A stretch of DNA of 64,000 bases from Aradus depressus (Eukaryota; Arthropoda; Insecta; Hemiptera; Aradidae), in the NCBI GenBank assembly GCA_963662175.1, contig OY759219.1:27384908-27448907 (forward strand), read 5' to 3'. This document shows, piece after piece, positions 18,086-26,590 of the stretch. A model generated the notes under the pieces. That model was not told the origin of the DNA, did no database searches, and saw only the letters and a list, made by a program, of their open reading frames with translations. Made by a program: the position numbers and the translations under genes. Position 1 is the stretch's first letter, and the number at the start of each line of letters is the position of its first letter.

Positions 18086-20768
18086 TCTGGGAACTTTTCA
18101 AAATTTAACTATATTAAACTGGAATGCGGACGGCTTAAAGATAAGGCAACCGTCATTAACCAACTTTTTATCACGATATAATGTCGACATTGCATGCATA
18201 ACTGAGACCCACCTCAAACCGACAGACAAACTCAAACTCTCTGGCTACTGTTCATATAGACTGGACCGACCGACACGTTTCGGTGGTGTTGGCATTTTCA
18301 TCAAACGACACCTGAAACATTCACAGATTAACATTCCCCCTCTCCAGAACTTGGAGGCAGTTGGAGTCACCCTCACCACACTCTCCGGCACACTCAACAT
18401 CATATCAGCATACCATCGACCGAACACAAGACTGGTACAGACTGACTTCGAACATATTTTCACAGGACTACCGACTATAATGATCGGGGACCTCAACAGC
18501 AAACACACGCTATGGGGATGCAGAAGACAGAATAACAACGGGACTAGACTACAATCCATCTCAGAAAACCTGGGGATACAAATATCGACACCTGACGAAC
18601 CGACATTCTACCCAACTCAACGAACATACCAACCCGACATACTGGACATAGGACTGATACACAACTTTAACTTGCCCCTGTTTCACGAGACACTGACCGA
18701 CTTAGACTCAGACCATCTCCCAGTTATCTGCACCTTCCTAGCACGGCCACAGAAGGAGGAATATCTTCCAAGGTTGATCACGGGGAAGATCGACTGGGCC
18801 ACGTTTGAAGACGGAATGAACTGTCTCGGGGTCCCCCATCATTATAGCACGACGGACGACATTGACAATGCAGTTAGGACGTTCACACAAACCATACATA
18901 CCTCAGTACATGAAGCAACATACCGACATTTCACTGACAAACGACACCTATTCCACAACAAGACACCAACACACATAATGGATATGATCCGTACAAAGAA
19001 CACACTACGACAACACTGGCAAAGAACAAGAGATCCCCTTGAGAAAAGAGAACTGAATCGCCTGACCCGACGCATACGATGGGAACTTGACAAAGACAGA
19101 ATCGCGAACTATCGAAAATACTTGACTGATATGACTCCGGGCGACAACAACTTATGGAAAGAGACACGACGACTTCTAAACCAAAGGACACCCCTACCCA
19201 TCTTAACTGACGGACAAATGACTGCCACAACTGACAAAGAGAAAACCGAATTACTGGCGACCCATTTGGAAAATAAATTCACAACGACAGACGCTGACGA
19301 TCATGAAACACTCATCACAGTTGAATCATACCTCTCAAATACACTTCACACAGTCGAAGCACCCATTCAGCATACCACACCATCAGAAATACACGCCCAC
19401 ATTACACGACTACACATCAAGAAGGCCCCCGGTGAAGACATCATCCCCAACCTGGTGCTGAAGAAGCTTCCTCCGAAGAGCATAGCCTACCTGGCAAGTG
19501 TGTTCAACGCCTGTCTTCGCCACGGCTACTTTCCTGCAGACTGGAAAAACGCCGTTGTTCTAACATTTCACAAGCCAGGTAAGGCAAAAAACGATCCAGG
19601 CAGCTATAGACCAATAAGCCTTTTAAATAGCCTCTCAAAACTTCTTGAGAAAATAATTCACAAGAGGCTCCTCCGTCATCTGGAGACTGCAGGGACCATC
19701 CCTGCCCACCAGTTTGGGTTTAAATCAAACCACTCAGCCGTCCATCAGCTACAGAGAGTTGCTGAGACCATTGTGGGGGGCTTTGAGCGGAAGCAGTACA
19801 CAGTAGCAGCCTTCTTGGACGTCGCAGCTGCCTTCGACACCGTCTGGCACGAGGGCTTGCTCTTCAAATTAAAACAGACCTGGCCTCCGCAATACATCCA
19901 GAACATCATTAGCTCTTTTCTTCGTGACAGAACATTCCAAATAAGGGTGAACAACACACTGAGCTCCAGAAAGAAGATATCAGCGGGAGTCCCACAAGGT
20001 GCGATCCTCAGTCCACTCTTGTTTGATCTGTTCTGTCACGACATGCCAGAACCAGTCTCTGCAACCCTGGCGACTTACGCTGACGACACGTTGATCCTCA
20101 GCCAAAACATAGATCTGGAAGCGGCCATCGACTCCCTACAAATCCAGGTGGATGAGATCGGCCAGTGGTTTGGAAAATGGAAGCTTAAGTTGAACGGTGG
20201 GAAGACGGAGGCGAAGGTGTTCGCTTTACGCCGCTTCTCGATAGAACACCTCAGAAGGCTGCAAATCGACCAACTCCCAATTCCATGGAATCCTAAAGAC
20301 CAGGGTGTGCGCTATCTTGGAGTGCACCTTGACACAAGACTAACATGGCGCCTACATATCAACATAAAACTCCAACAAGCACACACACGACTCAGGCTCA
20401 TCTACCCACTCATGAACAGGAATACACCACTCAGACACACATGCACATCCTTACTTTACAAAACACTAATACTTCCACTCTTAACCTACGCTTGCCCCGT
20501 ATGGTTCTGCACTAGCCACACTAACATAACACGATTACAAACATTCCAAAACAAAGTCCTCCGGATAGCGGTGAACGCACCTTGGTTTATCAGGAACACC
20601 CAAATCCATCGGGAACTGGGAGTTGCTCCTTTTGCAGCCCACATTGAGAAACTCACCCGAAGCTTCCATGAAGGTCTGCCAACCTGCTCTGGTGCGGTTC
20701 ACTACAGTCTCGGCCAGCCTGTAGCTCGCAGGCTGCAACCAAGACTGTACCAAGACTTTTTGTTTTAA
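18072..20768 (+). CDS. ORF2: endonuclease and reverse transcriptase of the Jockey-type element
   Basis: 898 residues, the normal Jockey ORF2 length. Residues 12-220 are an apurinic-type endonuclease that nicks target DNA: LNWNADG (15-21), ETH (45-47), GDLNSKH (139-145), LDIGL (191-195) and SDHLPV (213-218) are all present. The reverse transcriptase spans about 470-740: FHKPGK (499-504), SYRPISLL (511-518), LDVAAAFD (582-589), GVPQGAILSP (639-648) and the catalytic YADD (669-672). The C-terminal part (LTYACPVWF, APWFIRNTQIHRELG) is conserved in Jockey relatives. No RNase H motif. All key residues are intact, supporting an active enzyme. The plus strand is strongly A/C-rich in the endonuclease and linker but more balanced over about 19430-20330 (see findings). 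Confidence 0.93.
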   Translation: MANPNLGTFQNLTILNWNADGLKIRQPSLTNFLSRYNVDIACITETHLKPTDKLKLSGYCSYRLDRPTRFGGVGIFIKRHLKHSQINIPPLQNLEAVGVTLTTLSGTLNIISAYHRPNTRLVQTDFEHIFTGLPTIMIGDLNSKHTLWGCRRQNNNGTRLQSISENLGIQISTPDEPTFYPTQRTYQPDILDIGLIHNFNLPLFHETLTDLDSDHLPVICTFLARPQKEEYLPRLITGKIDWATFEDGMNCLGVPHHYSTTDDIDNAVRTFTQTIHTSVHEATYRHFTDKRHLFHNKTPTHIMDMIRTKNTLRQHWQRTRDPLEKRELNRLTRRIRWELDKDRIANYRKYLTDMTPGDNNLWKETRRLLNQRTPLPILTDGQMTATTDKEKTELLATHLENKFTTTDADDHETLITVESYLSNTLHTVEAPIQHTTPSEIHAHITRLHIKKAPGEDIIPNLVLKKLPPKSIAYLASVFNACLRHGYFPADWKNAVVLTFHKPGKAKNDPGSYRPISLLNSLSKLLEKIIHKRLLRHLETAGTIPAHQFGFKSNHSAVHQLQRVAETIVGGFERKQYTVAAFLDVAAAFDTVWHEGLLFKLKQTWPPQYIQNIISSFLRDRTFQIRVNNTLSSRKKISAGVPQGAILSPLLFDLFCHDMPEPVSATLATYADDTLILSQNIDLEAAIDSLQIQVDEIGQWFGKWKLKLNGGKTEAKVFALRRFSIEHLRRLQIDQLPIPWNPKDQGVRYLGVHLDTRLTWRLHINIKLQQAHTRLRLIYPLMNRNTPLRHTCTSLLYKTLILPLLTYACPVWFCTSHTNITRLQTFQNKVLRIAVNAPWFIRNTQIHRELGVAPFAAHIEKLTRSFHEGLPTCSGAVHYSLGQPVARRLQPRLYQDFLF

Positions 20769-20864
20769 TTATAATTTTCTTGTTTATTTGCTCATTTTGT
20801 GTAAAGTACATACTTAGTACTGGTCCAAATAAAATGTTTTTCTTCTTTCTTCTTCTTCTTCTTC
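20769..20864 (+). other. 3' UTR and CTT-rich tail of the Jockey-type element
   Basis: After the ORF2 stop there are only about 96 bp. An AATAAA signal lies in CCAAATAAAATG (near 20827), followed by TTTTTCTTCTTTCTTCTTCT and then the duplicated target site. A CTT simple repeat in place of poly-A could be the template for target-primed reverse transcription or slippage during it. Confidence 0.7.
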
Positions 20865-21149
20865 TGTTGGTAATGACTTTTTTTATACAATTTTATTTTG
20901 TTATAATTTAAATAAGTTACAAAATTATATTTCAATAAAAGCAATGTATTTAATTGACTTCTGAATCTTTTTATCAAATTTTGTATCGATAAATTCACTA
21001 CATCGGTTGATGGTAAGGGTTTTGAGTCGAGTGCCTCTCCTGTGATCCTAGTTTAAATAACATGTCCTTCAGGCAATCCTATTACTTTTATTCATTATGT
21101 TAGTATTATTAGTCACCTAACAAGCGCAATCAGTCTTCATAGTACGAAT

Positions 21150-21410
21150 ACCTAAGTCACCAACCTTTCCCTTCACAATGACCTCAAAGTTTCTCTCTAA
21201 TATTTCCTTCCATGAAGAACCCGCTTGCCCATCCTTGTCATCGCGTTCTCACTCAGACGATCCTTCCCGAAGACTGAGACGGAGCTGGCCGAGAGATCTG
21301 CTATGATAATATAGGTCTAAGAGTCCTGGCAGTGTCCAGCAATGTCGCCTCTCTTCACCTCTGCTGTCCCTCTCGGTCAGGCTTCCACTGCTAGTCAGAG
21401 GCTTGACAGA
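21150..21410 (+). pseudogene. Jockey-family LINE C-terminal relic and 3' UTR
   Basis: A conceptual frame ends SRSHSDDPSRRLRRSWPRDL followed by L and a stop near 21306. D-x-P-x-RRL-RR-WPRDLL is the C-terminal signature of Jockey-like ORF2 relics also seen at 35494, 52560 and 58282. At least one frameshift lies upstream (HNDLKVSL in another frame at about 21178). The following 100 bp (TCGCCTCTCTTCACC ... GGTCAGGCTTCCACTGCTAG) match 52710-52770, so the two copies share a 3' UTR. Confidence 0.55.
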
Positions 21411-21520
21411 GAGTTAGTCATTGTGACCCATGCCCAAGCTTTGGCTACGCGCTCATATCGCCTACTCGATCTGGTGGACATGAGCCAGACTCAACTATGG
21501 ACGTCCTACATTTCGCCTAT
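21411..21520 (-). mobile_element. SINE-1 3'-end fragment
   Basis: The minus strand reads GGCGAAATGTAGGACGTCC, GGCTCATGTCCACCAGATCG and GGCGATATGAGCGCG, ending GGTCACAATGACTAAC. Only the 3' third of the SINE remains. It abuts the palindrome at 21528. Confidence 0.7.
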
Positions 21521-21527
21521 CCAGGAC

Positions 21528-21977
21528 TTCGCAGGATGTCAAATATAAGGTAGTCTGACCTCTCACAGATTTTTATTTAAGTAATAGCTAGCCGGCTTTC
21601 GAGGTTTCCCTCATCATCAGGCAGTCTGATAAAAAATTTTGAATAAAACTAAATAATAAAAACAAATAAATAACAATCTACAACATCAAACATTAACAAT
21701 TTAAAATATCATGGATGGGGACAGACGAGTTATGACTCAGATGTGTGTTGTGACTCAGATGGTGGACAGGAATAACTCGTCTGTCCCCATCCATGATATT
21801 TTAAATTGTTAATGTTTGTTGTTGTAGATTGTTATTTATTTGTTTTTATTATTTAGTTTTATTCAAAAATTTTTATCAGACTGCCTGATGATGAGGGAAA
21901 TCTCGAAAGCCGGCTAGCTATTACTTAAATAAAAATCTGTGAGAGGTCAGACTACCTTATATTTGACATCCTGCGAA
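21528..21977. mobile_element. 450-bp nearly perfect palindrome (foldback element)
   Basis: The arms of about 205 bp run from TTCGCAGGATGTCAAATATA inward to CAGACGAGTTATGACTCAG, and back from AATAACTCGTCTGTCCCCAT to TATTTGACATCCTGCGAA. The loop (about 21735-21775) contains ACTCAGATG twice. Only a handful of mismatches separate the arms. There is no coding capacity. Fragments of the same family are at 14340-14420 and 47835-47890. Each arm carries a hammerhead-like motif (next entry). The arms' similarity implies recent formation or gene conversion. Confidence 0.85.
21879..21920 (+). ncRNA. Hammerhead-like motif, right arm of the 450-bp palindrome
   Basis: Core CUGAUGA (21885-21891), extra U (21892), stem II GAGG/UCUC with GAAA loop (21893-21904; GAGG/CCUC in the left arm), GAAA (21905-21908), loopless stem III AGCCGGCU (21908-21915), then A (21916). 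Stem I pairs only two bases (GC/GC), so this copy is weaker than those at 35032 and 59198. The mirror copy is on the minus strand at about 21584-21626. Confidence 0.35.
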
Positions 21978-22449
21978 ATAATCACTTCTCACTACATCAG
22001 CCATCTTCATGGTGATGTGGACTCTTTTATACCAACCAAGCTTACATCAAACAAAACATGACATATTTTAGACAGCTCTTAACGAGTCTACGAGCAGCAT
22101 TTTAAATTGAATTATTTTTCATAAATATTTATCATTCATAAAAAAAATATATTAGAATAAATAAATTACTTCATTGACTAAGGCAGGCATGACATTAAGT
22201 ACTGGTTTGATTAAGAATAGGGGCTTACTCTATCTAAAACGTATAAATGTTGAGAGGGTTTATAAGAAGGGCCTCAGGAAAAGTATTACATAATTAACAA
22301 TAATTAATTTACGATATAGCCCTTATCATGTTGGACCAAATATATTAAAGAGGGATAAACAATTGTTGTTTTAATATTTTTAAATGCTTTTAAAATTGAA
22401 AAGTATATCAATCGAGGGACAACAATTAAAAGGAAAACCTAAAAACATG
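21978..22449. other. AT-rich sequence with a MITE end fragment
   Basis: 22013-22050 (TGGTGATGTGGACTCTTTTA, then TACCAACCAAGCTTACA) is an end of the hairpin MITE family. The rest, to 22449, holds nothing recognised. Confidence 0.45.
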
Positions 22450-22900
22450 TTCTTAGAAGGCGGTTATCTTAATCCGAGATCGAGTTTTCAATGGAATAAT
22501 GATGTCTATCTGTGAATCTGAGAGTATGTGATTGGAAATATGTCTGCGTTCTAACTCTAAAACTGACCACATTACTTCGGAGTCTAAATACATTTTACAA
22601 TATATCGCTTATATTTATGACCTAATCAAAAACTTCTTCAAATAAAAGTTGTAGACAAAATTCAAAGACACATTTTATCCGAAATACTTTTCTTTCTAAA
22701 GTAGTCCATTTTACGAGATATACGCCGAAAACTGTCCAAAAATGTATTTTTAAAATAAATTTGTTCGCTTTATTTATCCGAAAACTGATATTCCTATCGA
22801 AAAATGTATTCTTAACAAACATTTTATTTATTAAATTTACAACTATTATTGTGCCCTTAAATTTGATATAGGAACAATACGAACAACGCTATAGTCTCCA
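22450..22900 (+). repeat. Rep-B-related block
   Basis: AATCCGAGATCGAGTTTTCA and CAATATATCGCTTATATTTA match 9225-9460. Further landmarks are TTTACGAGATATACGCCGAA and CTATCGAAAAATGTATTC. The minus-strand frame at 22622-22822 is a by-product. Confidence 0.55.
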
Positions 22901-23044
22901 AATAACGTACAATATATTTCCGTAGGAAACATTTCTAAGTAATAACTAAATTGAAATTAATAGCAACATAAATATTTTGAAATATATTTATTATTACTGA
23001 TAGTTTTTATTGAAAAGGATGAAAAATAGAATATACGTGATATC

Positions 23045-23340
23045 ATCATCATCATAGGCGCTACAGCCCATCCAAGAGCCTTGGCCTCCTCCAGGAAATG
23101 TCCTCATGCAGCTCTGTCCTGTCCAGTCTCCACCAGCCCACCGCGCCAAACCGTCTTGCGTCTCTTATTCACAGACTCCAGCCATCTTCTTCTGGTTCGT
23201 CCCACTCTTCTCCTACCCTCTGTTGTCACATTAACGAGTTTCCTGGGTATAAGGTCCTCGTCCATCCGTCTTACATGTCCAGCCCAACGGAATCTGGCAA
23301 CTCTAATCCAGTGCGACATTTTTGGCTCTGTGTAGAGTGC
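23045..23340 (-). pseudogene. RTE-like LINE C-terminal relic
   Basis: The minus-strand frame gives FRWAGHVRRMDEDLIPRKLV, then EGRRRVGRTRRRWLESV, the classic end of RTE-type reverse transcriptases (RWAGHV-RM ... GRRRVGR-R-RW). A frameshift then occurs, and a second frame continues FLEEAKALGWAVAP into an ATG/ATC repeat (TATCATCATCATCATAGGCG on the plus strand), which is the simple-repeat tail at the 3' end. The upstream part is missing, as in most 5'-truncated copies. Confidence 0.7.
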
Positions 23341-23354
23341 GTACAGTGCGTACG

Positions 23355-23575
23355 TATACATGATGTGACCAGGACATATTTATACCAACAATTTTTGTAT
23401 CTCTCTCTTTCCCCTCCCCCCTCTAAAATTCATTTCATACTGGCATTTCTGGATAGTTGCTATAGAAACACGCTGTACAATGAAAAAAATCCAGTATTAA
23501 ATGAACTTGACAGATGAGACGAAAACGGAGAGTATTCTGTAAAAAAGTGGTTGGTATAAAAAGCCTCATCATATT
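23355..23575. mobile_element. Hairpin MITE copy
   Basis: Left end TACATGATGTGACCAGGACA and TATACCAAC; right end GTGGTTGGTATAAAAAGCCT then CATCATATTTTT. A CT-rich stretch (TCTCTCTCTTTCCCCTCCCC) and TCATTTCATACTGGCA lie where the copy at 27364 has them. The arms are decayed. It starts right after the RTE relic. Confidence 0.65.
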
Positions 23576-23585
23576 TTTAGATTAT

Positions 23586-23857
23586 ATTCATTCATTAATA
23601 TAACCTTACTCTTACTGGAATCTTCATTCAAAAACTTAGTTGAAGGGTTTTTAAAAACAGTAAGAGTACACTGTATTTTTCTGGTGATAAATAATAACGA
23701 AAGTAAAATTCCTATTAAATGGACCTAATAGGAATTTTACTTTCGTTATTATTCATCACCAGAAAAATACAGTGTACTCTTACTGGTTTTAAAAGCCCTT
23801 CAACTAAGTTTTTGAATGAAGATTCCAGTAAGAGTAAGGTTATATTAATGAATGAAT
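23586..23857. mobile_element. 272-bp inverted repeat (foldback element)
   Basis: Arms of about 130 bp: ATTCATTCATTAATATAACC, CTGGAATCTTCATTCAAAAA, GTACACTGTATTTTTCTGGT, AACGAAAGTAAAATTCCTAT, returning as TAGGAATTTTACTTTCGTTA through to AATGAATGAAT. The loop is only TAAATGGACC-like. Sequence to the right (23858-24045) continues as the repeat that is inverted at 1318-1560. No coding content. Confidence 0.8.
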
Positions 23858-24049
23858 ATTTCTCTGCCCAGGATTCTAATATAATATAACCTCATTAACC
23901 TACATTTCGAAAGAAAAACTTCAGTGCTTACTTTAGCCTTTGAATTAACCGTGAATTCGCTTTATCCGAGGTTACCCGCTCCCATAATTCTCCGGTTAAT
24001 CGGGAATAGTACCTAAAGTAGTGTGTATATACATAAATTTTGATTATAT

Positions 24050-24440
24050 TAGGGCATACATTATGTGTCAATAATTTAATTGGATTAGGAGTTATTTGGT
24101 TTAATTTGAGCCCCCTCCACTGAACCTCCCTTTTTTTTCATCCGATATAGCTGAAATTTGACAGATTATGTATATCGGCAGTTATCGATGTTTTTGCGTT
24201 GAGCCCCCTCTGAAAATTACTTCCCTACAATCCCCCTCCCCTTTGGCCGATTTAGCTGGAAATCCATAGGTGTTGTCCTTAGTTCTGGTCACACATATAA
24301 AATTTCGTGTCGATACATTCATTTTATCGGGAGTTATCGTGTTCACAGACAGACGGAAAACATTTTTTGGCAGATTACATGACTTCCCCTATACTTCGTA
24401 TACCTGTGGAAGTAAACGATTTATAGTGATTTCGCTATAT
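24050..24440 (+). repeat. Rep-A block
   Basis: Contains GTTATTTGGTTTAATTTGAG, TCCGATATAGCTGAAATTTG, CCTTTGGCCGATTTAGCTGG, AAATTTCGTGTCGATACATT and CTTCCCCTATACTTCGTATA. The 24270-24620 frame covers part of it and is not a gene. Confidence 0.6.
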
Positions 24441-24532
24441 CCGTGGTACCTGCTTCATCAGTACCCCCTTAAATCGTTACTAGAGAGTACTTTTTTCTTT
24501 AAGTTTGGAACCCTTAGAGTGGAAGATGTCCC

Positions 24533-24748
24533 GTGCTCTGTATCGCTTTCCTCTCAAGACCAATTGGAAAAGATCGAACCAACGACATCACACTTGTATC
24601 TAATTGCAGGAGCACAATAGTTGAACATATGCGACATGCGAAACGCAAGGGTGCGGGATTAATAGAGATTTTAGGGGCTACCAACCAGCAGCACATCATT
24701 AGGGTGGAATTTCAATGTCCATTGTGTCGTCCAAAGAGGGTCCTTTAG
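24533..24748 (+). CDS. Unidentified ORF segment in apparently unique sequence
   Basis: A frame beginning with GTG or upstream reads SRPIGKDRTNDITLVSNCRS, then VEHMRHAKRKGAGLIEILGA and FQCPLCRPKRVL before TAG. It lies between two Rep-A blocks but is not part of Rep-A. CPLC with no partner His/Cys does not establish a zinc finger. The antisense frame is open too. I cannot assign a function; it may be a relic exon. Confidence 0.2.
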   Translation: MLCIAFLSRPIGKDRTNDITLVSNCRSTIVEHMRHAKRKGAGLIEILGATNQQHIIRVEFQCPLCRPKRVL

Positions 24749-24924
24749 GCATTTGATACTGGAAAACAGGGCTCATTACATGGTGTGTGGTGGGACCCCC
24801 AAGAAAAAAAAAATAGGGGACCGAACAATATATCTAATTTTTGTGGAGAAGGGGACGGACTCAGTTCTGACATTGTGAGAATTCAGACATAAGGGTTGTC
24901 AAACATCACATGAAAAAAACTGTC

Positions 24925-25158
24925 GTCGGTCATTCAGCGGCAATGAACTTCCCCACAACGATTCCATAACTTCCCTTATGCTTCGTATAGCTGGTGAGGA
25001 ATAGCGTTCGTCGACAGGACAATGTTTTCGTGTACTTCTTACTCTATCCTACTCATTTATCTGGACACGCTTGATACAAATTTAACGATGAAACTCCCTC
25101 GAGTAGTCCTATGTTGGCCCTCACACGAACTTTTAACGAGCGTTCATCTTTAATATAT
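24925..25158 (+). repeat. First copy of a direct duplication (second at 26305-26590)
   Basis: ATTCCATAACTTCCCTTATG, AATAGCGTTCGTCGACAGGA, CAATGTTTTC, TTTAACGATGAAACTCCCTC and TTTTAACGAGCGTTCATCTT occur here and again at 26309-26585 in the same order and orientation, with about 100 extra bases in the second copy. The first part belongs to a Rep-A terminus (GTCGTCGGTCATTCAGCGGC at 24932). Confidence 0.7.
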
Positions 25159-25384
25159 ATAATTTGAATATATATATATTGAATTTGAATATATATGAAT
25201 ATATAAGTTTTCGCTCACCCTCCAGAGCCAATACATAGTGGCTTCTGCATCCTCGAACTAAATTTTGTGTTTCCACACTCCATTACATTGGCAGTTATTA
25301 GAATTTTTGTGTGAAGACTCACCCTAAACCACCCTTCCATTGGTACGATTTGGCTGAAAATCAATAGGTATCGTTCTTATGGGG

Positions 25385-26125
25385 TTCTAAAACTATCGAT
25401 AGTTTACGTTAACGATAGTTTCGATACTATCGATAGTTTAAGGTCTTTGTATTTCTGGGATTCACTGAATCGAAGGAAGGTTATATTTACTGTTCTGGTT
25501 GTTCCGTTGCTTTGAACTGAAAATTTACTATTCTTGTAGCGTGCTTTGTTGTTTTGAACTGAAAAATGAGTCGTAAACGGAAGTCCGATGTGTGGAGTTA
25601 CTTCGATAAGGATGTGGGTCCAAAAACATTGGCTAAATGTCATTTTTGCAGTGCCGAATACAGAACTTCAGGGAACACTTCCAATTTGAAGGATCAGTTG
25701 TTGGTTTTTTGTTTTATTTTATTTTGTTGAGGTTTCTGATGTCCTAGTGTTTAATTTTAGTTCTTCGTTTTTGATGTGATATTTTTTGTTAATACCTAAC
25801 AATGGAAACTCATCTGGTCAATATATAATATATATATAGGTACGTGTTTTGAATTCATATTTTTATGTGCAATTGAGTTTGTAGTTTAGTTCCTGATTGC
25901 GTTAACGAACCGATCAGTTGAATTACGTATTGTTGTTGAGTTTTTTTGCTACTAAAATAAATATAGGTACTTATATTGTACGACATCTTAGATTACTTAC
26001 ATGGTACATGTACAGAGCATAGAGTGACTGGACGTCACTTCTCATTAAAACAATATTTCGATAATACTATCGATAGTTTAATAAACTATCGATGCTAAAG
26101 ATATCGCCATCGATAAGTTTTTTAT
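25385..26125 (+). mobile_element. Non-autonomous hAT-like element inside Rep-A
   Basis: Bounded by clusters of the palindromic word CTATCGATAG (25389-25437 left; 26064-26120 right), a pattern seen at the ends of some hAT elements. The interior carries a BED-finger exon (next entry) and about 340 bp of AT-rich sequence. Rep-A sequence flanks both sides (AGGTATCGTTCTTATGGGGT on the left; TTTAGTATAAGGATTCAGAA on the right). I could not define an 8-bp target duplication with confidence. A sister element is at 55133-55566. Confidence 0.55.
25566..25730 (+). pseudogene. BED zinc-finger exon of a hAT transposase, truncated
   Basis: 54 codons from the ATG: MSRKRKSDVWSYFDKD, then KCHFCSAEYRTSGNTSNLKD, then a hydrophobic tail and a stop. 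The aromatic VWSYF, CxxC and NTSNLK are the BED finger of hAT transposases, which binds the element's ends. The expected HL-x3-5-H part is missing: after SNLKDQL the frame enters a non-coding T-rich stretch, so either an intron starts here or the gene is broken. The missing part (TSNLKDHLKRKHH) is found in the sister element at 55280-55470. The rest of the transposase is absent. Confidence 0.6.
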
Positions 26126-26127
26126 AC

Positions 26128-26300
26128 CCATAATTGGCATACAATTTAGTATAAGGATTCAGAAGCCACTATATAAATCAGATATTGAGTTTTAGCCCAA
26201 ACGGACGGAGGGAGAGGAGAAACGTAATTGATTAATTCTTACATAATTACGAAATATACTCCTTTTTTTTTTTTTTTCGTTTTTAAAAGTCAACTTCAAA
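26128..26300 (-). repeat. Rep-A fragment right of the hAT-like insertion
   Basis: ATTTAGTATAAGGATTCAGA, AGCCACTATATAAATCAGAT, ATTGAGTTTTAGCCCAAACG and GTAATTGATTAATTCTTACA are the Rep-A end in reverse orientation. A T run at 26265-26278 follows. Confidence 0.6.
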
Positions 26301-26304
26301 TTTC

Positions 26305-26590
26305 TGACCGATTCCATAACTTCCCTTATGCTTCGAATAGTAGGGGAGGAATAGCGTTCGTCGACAGGACAATGTTTTCCTGTGTTTCTTACTCAATCCG
26401 ATTCATTTATCCAGACTACACTAAAAAACATGCCCCCTCTGTTTACTCTCACACCCTTGATATATCGGTTTTGGATATCCCTCAGTAGATGGATGAGGTG
26501 AAGACCTTACAAATTTAACGATGAAACTCCCTCGAGTAAGTCCTATGTTGGCCCTAACATGAACTTTTAACGAGCGTTCATCTTTCCATA
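26305..26590 (+). repeat. Second copy of the direct duplication
   Basis: Matches 24950-25158 as described there. An extra segment of about 100 bp at 26405-26510 (ACACTAAAAAACATGCCCCC ...) is absent from the first copy. Confidence 0.7.

Larger units (their letters stand above)
16617..20864 (+). mobile_element. Intact Jockey-type non-LTR retrotransposon with target-site duplication
   Basis: The element is 4,248 bp and bounded by a perfect 11-bp duplication, TGTTGGTAATG, at 16606-16616 and 20865-20875. It has a 143-bp 5' UTR, ORF1 (Gag-like), a slightly overlapping ORF2 (endonuclease plus reverse transcriptase) and a short 3' UTR. Both ORFs are uninterrupted, so this is a young, possibly active copy. 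No RNase H domain follows the reverse transcriptase, as is usual for Jockey. Unusually the 3' end is a CTT-rich simple repeat rather than poly-A. Confidence 0.92.

Noticed and set aside
16636..20753. Several antisense open frames inside the Jockey-type ORF1 and ORF2
   Set aside because: They mirror the A/C-rich coding strand; the sense frames have all catalytic and zinc-knuckle motifs.
23081..23517. Plus-strand frames at the RTE relic
   Set aside because: The minus strand carries the conserved RWAGHV and GRRRVGR motifs; the plus frames are shadows.
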